The notes under the pieces: generated by a model
The model's database searches: none
The model's input: the letters and a program-made list of their open reading frames with translations, nothing else
Told to the model about the DNA's origin: nothing
DNA from: Sphingobium sp. CR2-8
Lineage (GTDB): Bacteria; Pseudomonadota; Alphaproteobacteria; Sphingomonadales; Sphingomonadaceae
DNA length: 64,000 nt
Direction: 5' to 3'
Assembly: GCF_035818615.1 (NCBI RefSeq)
Contig: NZ_JAYKZY010000001.1
Location: forward strand, 7,501-71,500
Position numbers and translations under genes: made by a program
Shown here: in pieces, positions 19,445 through 27,092 of the stretch
Position numbering within the stretch: position 1 is the first letter of the stretch
Layout: every line of letters starts with the position of its first letter

Positions 19445-20368
19445 ATGGATCGGATCGTCGACATAGCGACCGATGGCCGTCACTTGTCCGCGCTCCGTGG
19501 CTTCCTCATCGTATCGCAGGATCATGCCGAGGTCGGCCGTGTGCCGCTGGACGATGTCGCGGCCGTGATCGTGCATGCCCATGGCGTCACCTGGTCGACC
19601 AACCTCATCGTCGCCCTGGCGAAACGCGGCGCCGTGATGCTGCTATGCGGCAGCAACCATGCGCCGGTGGCGATCTGTCTGCCGATCAACGGACACCATG
19701 CCCAAAATGCGCGGATGCGCGCACAATGGGAGGCAGGCAGGCCGCTTTCCAAACAGCTTTGGCGCAGGATCGTGATTGCCAAGATACGCTGGCAGGCGGC
19801 GGTTTTGGACGCCAATGGCATATCCGCGTCCGCCTTCGACCTGCTCGCGCGCCGCGTCGGCTCCGGCGACCCCGACAATGTCGAAGCACAGGCTGCCCGC
19901 CGCTACTGGCCGCTGCTGATGGGAGAGGCATTCCGTCGTGATCGCGATGCCGACGGAGCCAACGCCCTGCTCAATTATGGCTACACGGTCCTGCGATCGC
20001 TATGCGCGCGGGCGGTAGTGGCGTCGGGCCTGCATCCCTCGATCGGGGTGCATCACGCCAACCGCACCAATGCGCTGGCCTTGGCGGACGACCTGATCGA
20101 ACCCTTCCGTCCCCTCGTCGATGCACTGACCCTGCGCCTGATGGCGCGCGGTGTCGAAACGGTTACTCCGGAGGCCAAGCGCGCTTTTGCCGGCCTGATC
20201 GCGCTCGACCTGCCAGGCGCGGACGGCACCACGACCGTGGCCGGCGCCGCCAATCGCGCGGCACAAAGCCTGGCCCGCGCGTTCCAGAGCGGCACCGCCG
20301 CCGACATAGTCCTGCCTACGCCCCCTTCCGCGCTGGAACTGGCGGGCCTGGATTCCCTGCTCGCATGA
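19445..20368 (+). CDS. cas1: CRISPR integrase Cas1
   Basis: 307 residues; ATG preceded by AAAGGGAGTAG. It has the usual type II Cas1 layout: beta-rich N-terminus (LRGFLIVSQDHAEVGRVPLD), VTWSTNLIVALAKRGAVMLL, then the active-site stretch with the metal glutamate in DNVEAQAARRYWPLLMGEAF, and GLHPSIGVHHANRTNALALADDLIEPFR providing the histidine and aspartate. It integrates new spacers with Cas2. It begins 44 nt after the cas9 stop and overlaps cas2 by ATGA, so cas9-cas1-cas2 is one transcript. Confidence 0.97.
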   Translation: MDRIVDIATDGRHLSALRGFLIVSQDHAEVGRVPLDDVAAVIVHAHGVTWSTNLIVALAKRGAVMLLCGSNHAPVAICLPINGHHAQNARMRAQWEAGRPLSKQLWRRIVIAKIRWQAAVLDANGISASAFDLLARRVGSGDPDNVEAQAARRYWPLLMGEAFRRDRDADGANALLNYGYTVLRSLCARAVVASGLHPSIGVHHANRTNALALADDLIEPFRPLVDALTLRLMARGVETVTPEAKRAFAGLIALDLPGADGTTTVAGAANRAAQSLARAFQSGTAADIVLPTPPSALELAGLDSLLA

Positions 20369-20703
20369 GCGCGACCCAACTGAGCGGATATCGGCTGATG
20401 TGGATTTTCGTCATGTTCGACCTGCCGGTCGCCACGAAGGAACAGGCGCGCGCCGCCACCAAATTCCGCGAATTTCTGTTGGACGAAGGTTTTGAGAAAA
20501 GCCAGTTTTCCGTCTATGCTCGCTTCTGCAACGGCAAGGAACAGTTCGAAACCTATATGCGGCGAGTTGAATCGCACCTGCCCGATCGCGGCGACGTCCA
20601 CATCCTCAGTTTCACGGACCGGCAATATGAAAATATCGTGCGATATTCAGGCCAACGCCGCGGTCGGCAACGGAAAAACCCCAATCAGCTCGCCCTATTC
20701 TAA
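20365..20703 (+). CDS. cas2: CRISPR adaptation protein Cas2
   Basis: 112 residues from the ATG overlapping the cas1 stop; the longer open frame upstream is only the shadow of cas1. The ferredoxin-like core LMWIFVMFDLPVATKEQARA carries the conserved aspartate, followed by FRRF-equivalent FREFLLDEGFEKSQFSVYAR and DRGDVHILSFTDRQYENI. The basic C-terminus is RGRQRKNPNQLALF. It forms the Cas1-Cas2 integration complex. The stop lies 72 bp before the first repeat. Confidence 0.96.
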   Translation: MSATQLSGYRLMWIFVMFDLPVATKEQARAATKFREFLLDEGFEKSQFSVYARFCNGKEQFETYMRRVESHLPDRGDVHILSFTDRQYENIVRYSGQRRGRQRKNPNQLALF

Positions 20704-20730
20704 CGATATCCGCCATTTTTGGGGCCACAG

Positions 20731-20773
20731 ATCATCGGTTATTGCATTCCATTCCAATGCACTAACCGATGAT
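20731..20773. repeat. Hairpin between cas2 and the CRISPR array
   Basis: An 11-bp perfect arm pair (ATCATCGGTTA / TAACCGATGAT) encloses an inner 6-bp pair (TGCATT / AATGCA) around CCATTCC, so almost the whole spacer folds into one hairpin ending 2 nt before repeat 1. No T-run follows on either strand. It could block antisense readthrough from the array into cas2 or mark the array boundary. Confidence 0.75.
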
Positions 20774-20775
20774 CC

Positions 20776-21669
20776 ATCATAACCACTCAGAGATCGTGGT
20801 CCAGCGGCAACTTTTTAATTCGCGCGCCGGTCACATCAGAGATCATAACCACTCAGAGATCGTGGTCCAGCGGCAACCCTTCGACCAGTCGCAAATGCGC
20901 GGGCTTCATCATAACCACTCAGAGATCGTGGTCCAGCGGCAACGGATGAAGGATATGGGCTTCGCGCTCGTCGATCATAACCACTCAGAGATCGTGGTCC
21001 AGCGGCAACCATCGGAGCCTACGCCTACTATGTGCTCGAATCATAACCACTCAGAGATCGTGGTCCAGCGGCAACTATTGTTCGCACATAACGAACATTC
21101 AATCAATCATAACCACTCAGAGATCGTGGTCCAGCGGCAACGTAGCGGCGGGCGTTGTTGGTTCGATTATAATCATAACCACTCAGAGATCGTGGTCCAG
21201 CGGCAACAGCGCCCACTTGTTGATCATGGAGACGCAGATCATAACCACTCAGAGATCGTGGTCCAGCGGCAACCAATTCTGCCAGGCAACATAGACCGCC
21301 GCCATCATAACCACTCAGAGATCGTGGTCCAGCGGCAACTTCTTAAACCCCTTCATCCGTATGAAGAAAATCATAACCACTCAGAGATCGTGGTCCAGCG
21401 GCAACTTCTTTAACACCAACGCAATCGCGATCATGATCATAACCACTCAGAGATCGTGGTCCAGCGGCAACGATGAAGCCGGCGCAGTGGTATCGACGAT
21501 AATCATAACCACTCAGAGATCGTGGTCCAGCGGCAACAGGATGCAGCGCTGGGCGACCGGATGCTGGAATCATAACCACTCAGAGATCGTGGTCCAGCGG
21601 CAACTAGCTGCCCGTCTGCTGGAAATCCTCGAAATCATAACCACTCAGAGATCGTGGTCCAGCGGCAAC
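20776..21669 (-). CRISPR. Type II-C CRISPR array, 14 repeats and 13 spacers
   Basis: Fourteen 36-bp repeats start at 20776, 20842, 20908, 20974, 21040, 21106, 21172, 21238, 21304, 21370, 21436, 21502, 21569 and 21634. As written on + they begin ATCATAACCACTCAGAG and end GTCCAGCGGCAAC. I saw no mismatch among them. Spacers are 30 nt except the twelfth (31) and thirteenth (29), and all differ. The crRNA-sense strand is minus, because there the repeat begins with GTTG, as in Neisseria-type II-C repeats, and its first about 26 nt pair with the tracrRNA. The 3' end of each crRNA-sense repeat carries TATGAT with TGGACC 16 bp upstream, a possible promoter per unit. Spacers look like mixed-GC coding DNA; their targets cannot be named from here. 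Confidence 0.98.
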
Positions 21670-21914
21670 CGGGCATTACTGACAGAGCTATCGTCTTTGT
21701 TGTTAGAGACATGCAGCATGACGGCGTCGATTGTTGGGCATCTATTCCAGAAATTAGGAGTAGAGCGCCAATCCGCAATGTATATGACGACTTCCTTTAT
21801 GCCGTCCATAGTTTACTAAAAATTCCTATCATATTGAAATAATAACCGTATTTCTATATCATAAGAATTGCATAATTCCGGCTGCAAAGATGATAACCCT
21901 CAGGATATAATAGC
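21670..21914 (-). promoter_or_regulatory. A/T-rich probable leader at the distal end of the array
   Basis: This 245-bp stretch is markedly A/T-rich compared with the flanks, especially 21800-21880 (TTGAAATAATAACCG, TTTCTATATCATAAG). It sits at the 5' end of the array in the crRNA direction, where leader and spacer-integration site are expected. On + a 57-codon frame (ITDRAIVFVVRDMQHDGV, ending SLLKIPIILK) reads out of the last repeat to a stop at 21840-21842 with unusual codon use. That may be chance or the remnant of a gene cut by the array. Confidence 0.5.
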
Positions 21915-22340
21915 ATGTCCGATAACACGTTGCTATTCGCCTATGCAGACGCGCAATCGATGCTGGCGCGCCTGGAAGAACGACGACGCCTGAGTGTGGT
22001 TCGTCGTCCCTGGAAGATACGATGCTTCATCGGCGAACGCCAGGCGCTTGCATGGGTAGACGCGACGACAATCGATGATAGCATGTTTACCGTCGATGGC
22101 CGGGGTGCCGTGGGCGGGGCCGAATTCGATCTTACCCATTGGCGCCAAGCTGTTGGTGCGGACGTCACACTCGAAACGATCCAGACGGACGATGCTGGCC
22201 TGCTGGATTGGCTGGGCGTCCAAGATAGTGGCACTGCGACCGCTTCATGGGGAACAGCCGGATGGCCGCTCGATGATATCCGTCATCGGGTCCGCCTGTG
22301 GCAACAAGATGTCGCCGCCCTCCCCCCTCCCCTCCCCTGA
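21915..22340 (+). CDS. DUF1612/HTH_13-like protein, N-terminal part (frameshifted gene)
   Basis: 141 residues, beginning MSDNTLLFAYADAQSMLARL. The pattern 'SxxLARLEERRRLS...WKIRCFIGERQALAWVDATTI' resembles the N-terminus of DUF1612 proteins, a plasmid-associated family in rhizobia and sphingomonads with a C-terminal winged helix. The frame stops at 22340 inside a C/T-rich run (22315-22338, CCCTCCCCCCTCCCC). Adding one C there joins it to the 22355-22933 frame and gives a single protein of about 339 residues. It starts just beyond the CRISPR leader and precedes the plasmid replication region. Function is unknown; DNA binding is inferred from the C-terminal part. Confidence 0.55.
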   Translation: MSDNTLLFAYADAQSMLARLEERRRLSVVRRPWKIRCFIGERQALAWVDATTIDDSMFTVDGRGAVGGAEFDLTHWRQAVGADVTLETIQTDDAGLLDWLGVQDSGTATASWGTAGWPLDDIRHRVRLWQQDVAALPPPLP

Positions 22341-22354
22341 TCCATGGTGCTCGC

Positions 22355-22933
22355 ATGGCATCAGCCTGGCGTCGGTTCTCTCCAATCGGCCGCGGTGACG
22401 CAGTAGCGAGCTTTCTGATCGGCGAAAGATATGGGCCTGGCCGTTGGGATGCATCTTTTGGCGGACTTGTGGCCCTTGGCTTTCAGAAGCGCGGCGCTGC
22501 GTGGAAGATCGCACAAGGGTCGCAACTGGAACTTCTATGGCTGCATGCCATTGCAGACGGCGCGCGCCATCATCTCGATTGGGAGATGCGGTTACGCGCC
22601 TATGCTGGTCGCGCCACAGCACATATCCTAGCCCGCCGTCGTCCGGGACGCCTGAAGGAGGTCATAGCGATGGCTATGTCTCGACCCTATATTAATAGCC
22701 GCATGGTATCCGAAAGACTGGATATCACGTCTGCGGGTGCGATCAAATTGCTCACGAATGCCGTTGAGGCAAGCCTGCTACTGGAACGATCCGGACAGAA
22801 TAGCTACCGCACCTATGCCATTCCGCTGGGGCCCGGTGCCGCTGCCGCCTCGTGGCGATCGGATCCTATGGATGTCGGCACGCCAAATTTTTGGGACGAG
22901 GACGAAAATACACTCTCGTCACAAAGTCGCTGA
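22355..22933 (+). CDS. DUF1612/HTH_13-like protein, C-terminal part (frameshifted gene)
   Basis: From MASAWRRFSPIGRGDAVASF to the stop, in the frame that continues the preceding gene after one added base. The centre (GFQKRGAAWK, then ARHHLDWEMRLRAYAGRATA) is helical. Near the C-terminus MSRPYINSRMVSERLDITSA followed by GAIKLLTNAVEASLLLERSG has the 'RP.(V/I)(S/N).. M(I/V)(A/S)..L.(I/V)T' pattern of the HTH in DUF1612 proteins, ending with an aromatic 'YRTYAI' strand. It is probably not an independent gene. The downstream 22934-23210 (277 bp) holds nothing I can support. Confidence 0.5.
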   Translation: MASAWRRFSPIGRGDAVASFLIGERYGPGRWDASFGGLVALGFQKRGAAWKIAQGSQLELLWLHAIADGARHHLDWEMRLRAYAGRATAHILARRRPGRLKEVIAMAMSRPYINSRMVSERLDITSAGAIKLLTNAVEASLLLERSGQNSYRTYAIPLGPGAAAASWRSDPMDVGTPNFWDEDENTLSSQSR

Positions 22934-23210
22934 GCGCGATTTCGGCCCTTTGCCTAGTCAGCCTATGCCAATTTGCCCTTGACGCTGCAGCGACCTTCCA
23001 GACGCCATACTGCGACGCCGCAGTTCTAAGGCTGTCGGAACCCTTACGAAACTGACTGTCGACGCCATATAACCGGAATTATCGCCGGTCATTTTCGCTG
23101 CAAACCTAGCTTTCCTCATATCACTGGAAACGATACGCGTCCGTTTGGTCGCGATCGCAATTTGCTGCCCAAGAGGCTCGGTCGACATGCTCTAGGCGGC
23201 GTGGACAAAT

Positions 23211-23534
23211 TCAGCCGTGCCGGATCATCCTTCGTCCCGCTAAGCGGGCATCCGCTTCGCGCTGGCGATAACACTCGGCACATATGATCGTGATGCCGTC
23301 AGGCACCTCCACAGCATCTTCGATCCACTCGCTGCCGTTGCTTTGCAGATAGGCGTCGCAAGCGTCACACCATGCATCCCGAAGGTCGTCTTCATCCTCT
23401 GGCGGAAAGGAAACAAACCCGGCTGTGTCCGGTGATGTTCGACCCACGATATGGGCGCAGACGAACGTGATGGGCTGATGCCCATGCACCTCGCAGTCGC
23501 AATGATCGTCGTTGTTGTTCGCTGTCGTGGCCAT
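23211..23534 (-). CDS. Small cysteine-rich, zinc-ribbon-like hypothetical protein
   Basis: 107 residues from MATTANNNDDHCDCEVHGHQ, chosen over the longer upstream start. Three metal-type clusters are visible: CDCEVHGHQPITFVCAHI (C-x-C-x2-H then C-x2-H), WCDACDAYL and IICAECYRQRE. The rest is acidic (FPPEDEDDLRDAW). The pattern suggests a structural zinc-binding protein. I know no function for it. It lies between the DUF1612-like gene and the IS5-type element, with its 5' end facing the element. Confidence 0.65.
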   Translation of the reverse strand: MATTANNNDDHCDCEVHGHQPITFVCAHIVGRTSPDTAGFVSFPPEDEDDLRDAWCDACDAYLQSNGSEWIEDAVEVPDGITIICAECYRQREADARLAGRRMIRHG

Positions 23535-23634
23535 ATCGCGATGGATCGTAACTGCATCTGGCCTCAACAGCCAGACGAGTTACGGTTGACGCCGAACAGA
23601 ACGGTTGATTCAAGGCTGCTTTTTGGAGGCAGAT

Positions 23635-24411
23635 TTGAGCCGAGGCGATCTGACTGAAGCAGAATGGCGCGTTCTAAAGACCTTGCTGCCCATCGAGCCT
23701 GAAAAACGTAGTCGAGGCCGTCGGCCCGAGCACAACCGTTCGATCATTAATGGCATACTCTGGCGGCTGCGTTGCGGTGCCCCGTGGCGCGACGCGCCAC
23801 CCAAATATGGCAGCTGGAACACCATTTATCGCCGGTTTCGGCGATGGAGTGAAGCCGGGGTCTGGGAGACCGTCGCCGTGACGTTGGCCGAGATCATGGC
23901 GGACAGTGGCCACTATAGCATCGACAGCACCACAGTCCGCGCCCACGTCTCGGCAGCGGGCGGAAAGGGGGACTCATCGACGCGCTCTTGGCCGCTCGCG
24001 GGGCGGGTTCACCAGTAAGCTTCACTGCCTGGCTGATGCCCTCGGGCGACCGCTCGCCTTCCATCTGACGGTCGGCGAGGCGGCAGACTGCAAAGCCTAT
24101 GACGCCCTGATCGACCTACCCGAGCGCGCACCTGACGCCTTGCTCGCCGACAAGGGCTACGATGCCGACGCAATCCGTGCTAACCTTGCCAAACGGAATA
24201 TCGAGGCCGTCATTCCGGGCCGGTCAAACCGCCGCGTGAAAATCGAGCATGACCGGGCGCTCTACAGCGCAACCGCATCGAACGCATGTTCGGGCAACTC
24301 AAGATCAACCGTGCCATCGCCACTCGATACGACCAACTGGCCAACAGCTTCCTTGGCATGGTCCATCTCGCCACCGCCAGATACTGGCTCAAATTTGTCC
24401 ACGCCGCCTAG
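23635..24411 (+). mobile_element. IS5-family (IS427-group-like) transposase, degenerate
   Basis: A TTG start at 23635 has GGAGG 6 nt upstream. The first frame (LSRGDLTEAEWRVLKTLLPI, WRLRCGAPWRDAPPKYGSW, SIDSTTVRAH with the first catalytic Asp) shifts near the G-run at 23966-23972 into a second (GRSRGGFTSKLHCLADA, LLADKGYDADA with the second Asp). One frame change here is normal for two-ORF IS427-type elements. A second shift near 24262-24275 is needed to reach the third catalytic region RNRIERMFGQLKINRAIATR and the stop at 24411, apparently a small deletion after ALY. The element is therefore probably inactive. I could not find convincing terminal inverted repeats or target duplications. Confidence 0.85.
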
Positions 24412-24715
24412 AGAGGTAGCTCCGCATCACAATCGCTACCGCCGTAGGTATTCGCCAGGTCCTGAATAGGGCAGGGGGGCACTCATGTCGTGATGGAGAT
24501 ACGCGCCAACGTGTTTTCAGAATCTCCTGAATGACCCGCCATTCTTCATCCACTCTTCCGAGAAGAGATGGCAGCTGATCATTTCTAGGACGCAGAATGG
24601 CTGATTTCCGGCGATATGCTTCTGCAACCCTAAGGCTGCCAAAAGCTATATCAAGCTCACACTGGCTGACCGCACCTGTAGAACATGCGATTCCGAAAAC
24701 ACGCCGGATGCGCGG
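24412..24715. other. Noncoding stretch downstream of repA
   Basis: About 300 bp between the IS5 remnant and the 3' end of repA. I see no supported gene, hairpin with T-run or tandem iterons. Short frames here have poor codon use. Confidence 0.4.
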
Positions 24716-25966
24716 TTAAGAACGCAGTCGATACTTGTTACGGCTATGATGTTCCTTGACGAATCCGTAGAAGCGCTTCGAATAGTTACGCGGGACTTCG
24801 AGTGGGTTTGTCCCAAGAAAGGCGTCAAACCGCCTGATCAGATCGTCATAATCCCAGCCCGGAAAATCCCGACGGATCGCGGCGTAAATGTCCGCGTCCA
24901 ATATGTCGATCGCACGATTGGCCGATGCCGATTTCGGCAGCTGCCTCCTCTTGTCTGCGCCGGAACTACGCAATCCACCGGCCGCCTTCGCGAGCAACTG
25001 CATCGCTTGCCGCGGATCGATCATGTCATCCCCGTCATCTTGGCTCGGCCTATCCTGCGTAGGGGGCAGGGGAGGGCGCGCACGACCGGATCGCTGACGC
25101 TCCGCAACATGTCGCCGCATCACCATCCGCATCTTGGGTTTCGTGCTGTCGCCGTTGATGACTTCCAGGCTGATATCCGGCAGCTCGTTGGCCCGTGCGA
25201 GATCCAATAGCTTGCGCTTGAACACCGGATAGCTGCTTTCGCTACCGCTCTTCTGATGCAGCGTTTCAAACCCGATCACGAAGCCTTCCGTCCCGTTCCC
25301 CCCTGCATGTTTACGAGACGCACGGTAAAGCCATTTGCCCAATCCGCTGGTGATCTCAAAATAGAGCGGCGAGATGGCCAGGACATTGCGCTTGTCCATC
25401 ACGCCGTCAAAGAACCATTTGGATAGCGTAATCTCCATGCCCAGAGATCGTTGCGTGCGCTCATCCACCAGATGGGTATAGCTGTCGATCCATGAGAAGG
25501 TCGTTTCGCGGCTTTTGGCGCTAGCGCGGATATTCGTCTTGATAGTCGTCGCCTGCAGCCGATCCAGCGCGCTCACCAGACGTTCATAGGCGCGCCCGCT
25601 GGTGCCCCAGCAGATGCGCTTGAGCAGATCACCCGGCTGCAATCGAACGACGGGCGACATATCGTTGATGCCTCGCTCGCGCATTTCATTAAGATGGGAC
25701 GCCAGATAGATCATGATGTCCGCGTCCCAGATCGTCGCCATGCCGTAGGTCGGATTGGCAGAGACATGGACCGTCACCGATTTGTCAGGACTGACATATT
25801 CTATCGGCTTGATGCGTTTGCGCTTCGACAGGCTGAAGAAAGGACGCTGCATCGTCTCCTGATAGTCGCGCAGCGAAATATCGCTGAAATCGGGCAGAGT
25901 GAAGAACATCTCGAACTGGACCTTGCGCTCCTTCAGCGCCGTCTTGAGTTCGCCCTCCTGCTTCAC
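24716..25966 (-). CDS. repA: Plasmid replication initiator (RepA family)
   Basis: 416 residues with the conserved core of the 'replication initiator protein A' family: SLRDYQETMQRPFFSLSKRK, RIKPIEYVSPDKSVTVHVSA, YGMATIWDADIMIYLASHLN, LLKRICWGTSGRAYERLVSA and GFETLHQKSGSESSYPVFKR. The winged-helix initiator binds origin DNA and starts plasmid replication. A lysine/arginine/proline-rich linker (about 290-345) separates the core from a C-terminal helical part (IRRDFPGWDYDDLIRRFDAF). The annotated start is GTG at 25966; an internal start near 'MFFTLPDF' cannot be excluded. It shows that this window is part of a plasmid or chromid. parB and parA lie upstream in the same direction. Confidence 0.93.
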   Translation of the reverse strand: MKQEGELKTALKERKVQFEMFFTLPDFSDISLRDYQETMQRPFFSLSKRKRIKPIEYVSPDKSVTVHVSANPTYGMATIWDADIMIYLASHLNEMRERGINDMSPVVRLQPGDLLKRICWGTSGRAYERLVSALDRLQATTIKTNIRASAKSRETTFSWIDSYTHLVDERTQRSLGMEITLSKWFFDGVMDKRNVLAISPLYFEITSGLGKWLYRASRKHAGGNGTEGFVIGFETLHQKSGSESSYPVFKRKLLDLARANELPDISLEVINGDSTKPKMRMVMRRHVAERQRSGRARPPLPPTQDRPSQDDGDDMIDPRQAMQLLAKAAGGLRSSGADKRRQLPKSASANRAIDILDADIYAAIRRDFPGWDYDDLIRRFDAFLGTNPLEVPRNYSKRFYGFVKEHHSRNKYRLRS

Positions 25967-26076
25967 CCTGCTTCATCCCGCTTTAATCGTCCCCCCGGGG
26001 GAAATCATATATAACAATCTGAAATATAAGAATTATTATCATAATTTCAGCTTTTCAATATTATTCCGATCCCCGC

Positions 26077-27092
26077 TCAGCCCAGCTTGGCCGTGCGGAT
26101 ACGTGCGGCTTCGATGACGGGTCGCAATGCTTCCAAAATCGCATCGGTCGACAGCCCCGAAGGCGTCAACGACAGCGTAAGGATCTTCTGCTGATCCTTG
26201 ACTACCTCCCCGATCGCCTTGCCGTTCCCCCCGCAATTGACGCTTTCTGAACCCGGCCTTTTGCGGTCACGGCTTTGAGCAAGCGGTTCATCACCTCCGC
26301 GCCCCCAATCGGCGGCTCGTCACCCGATCGGCGAAAGCTTTGTTCGGAAGCAATCTGGTCAGCCGCATTTTCCAGCTTCGTCCGGTTCGCCGGGTCACGC
26401 AGCAACGGCAGCAGCTTCTCGCCATATTTCGCCTGCAAATCCATCGGCGAATGAAAGGCGCTGACGAGGAAGGGCGGTATGTCGGTCAGTGCGATATAGC
26501 GCGCCAATTGCGACTTGGAGATTTTCAGCCGCTCGGCCATGCGCAGCTGCACCCCCCCATAAAAGCGCTCGACCGCGCCCTTATAATTAAGGCCGCGTTC
26601 CAAATCGGAAATATCCTCGCGCTCACGATTTTCGATATCGGCCAGGCGAAAGGCCGCCTCATCGTCCAGATCCTCGATAATCGCGATCAGATCGATGTCA
26701 GGATAATGATTGGCGTTAAGCCAACTAATTGCCCAATGTCGCCGCGTTCCCGTTACCAGTTCATAGGGGAGGGGGCCACCGGGCGTGCGCCGCACCACTG
26801 CGGGAATGCGATTACCACTCTCGGCCAGGATCGAATCGATCAGGCTGCGCAACCGGTGTTCGTCCAGCAAAGAATAGTCGCGCGCGTTGCCCGACCAGAT
26901 CGAACATTCCGCTGGCTTCAACCGGATTGTCGGCCGCTTGACGATCCGCGCCGCTTCGCCAAAAGCCTCCAGCCGCTTGTTGGTGAAGTTGACCCGCCCG
27001 GCGGCCGCCTCCGCGCCAGCCGCATCGCTGCTAACGACCGGGTCCGCAGGCACAGAGGCGAGCGCTTCGCTGATCAGCGATCGCCGGCTCAT
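26077..27092 (-). CDS. parB: ParB/RepB-type partition protein (apparent frameshift near C-terminus)
   Basis: Starts at the ATG overlapping the parA stop (ATGA). It has the ParB nuclease-like core: SLIDSILAESGNRIPAVVRR, the ELVTGTRRHWAISWLNANHY box, DIENREREDISDLERGLNY and the HTH MAERLKISKSQLARYIALTD. The frame breaks at a six-base G/C run (26227-26232) and ends at 26202. Adding one base there restores GKAIGEVVKDQQKILTLSLT and SGLSTDAILEALRPVIEAAR to a stop at 26077, giving about 338 residues, a normal length. ParB binds parS sites and works with ParA to segregate the plasmid. Confidence 0.9.

Noticed and set aside
20769..21413. Long open frame with a repeating HNHSEIVVQRQ peptide on the + strand
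   Set aside because: It is the CRISPR array read as protein: a 36-bp repeat plus 30-nt spacers keeps frame (66 = 22 x 3). It is not a gene.
20776..21669. Array transcribed rightward, away from cas2
   Set aside because: Only the minus-strand repeat begins with GTTG and pairs with the tracrRNA anti-repeat, and the A/T-rich leader lies at the right end.
22958..23188. 76-codon minus-strand frame between the DUF1612-like gene and the zinc-ribbon-like gene
   Set aside because: Poor codon use, no ribosome-binding site and no recognisable pattern.
23575..24480. Full IS5 element with intact ends
   Set aside because: Terminal inverted repeats and a target duplication could not be seen, and the transposase has an extra deletion. 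Only the transposase region is reported.
24646..24828. Short minus-strand frame downstream of repA
   Set aside because: It overlaps the repA C-terminus in another frame and shows no independent start signal.
26039..26236. Separate 65-aa minus-strand gene
   Set aside because: It is an out-of-frame reading of the parB 3' region. The parB C-terminus in the third frame is far better supported by its family-like sequence.
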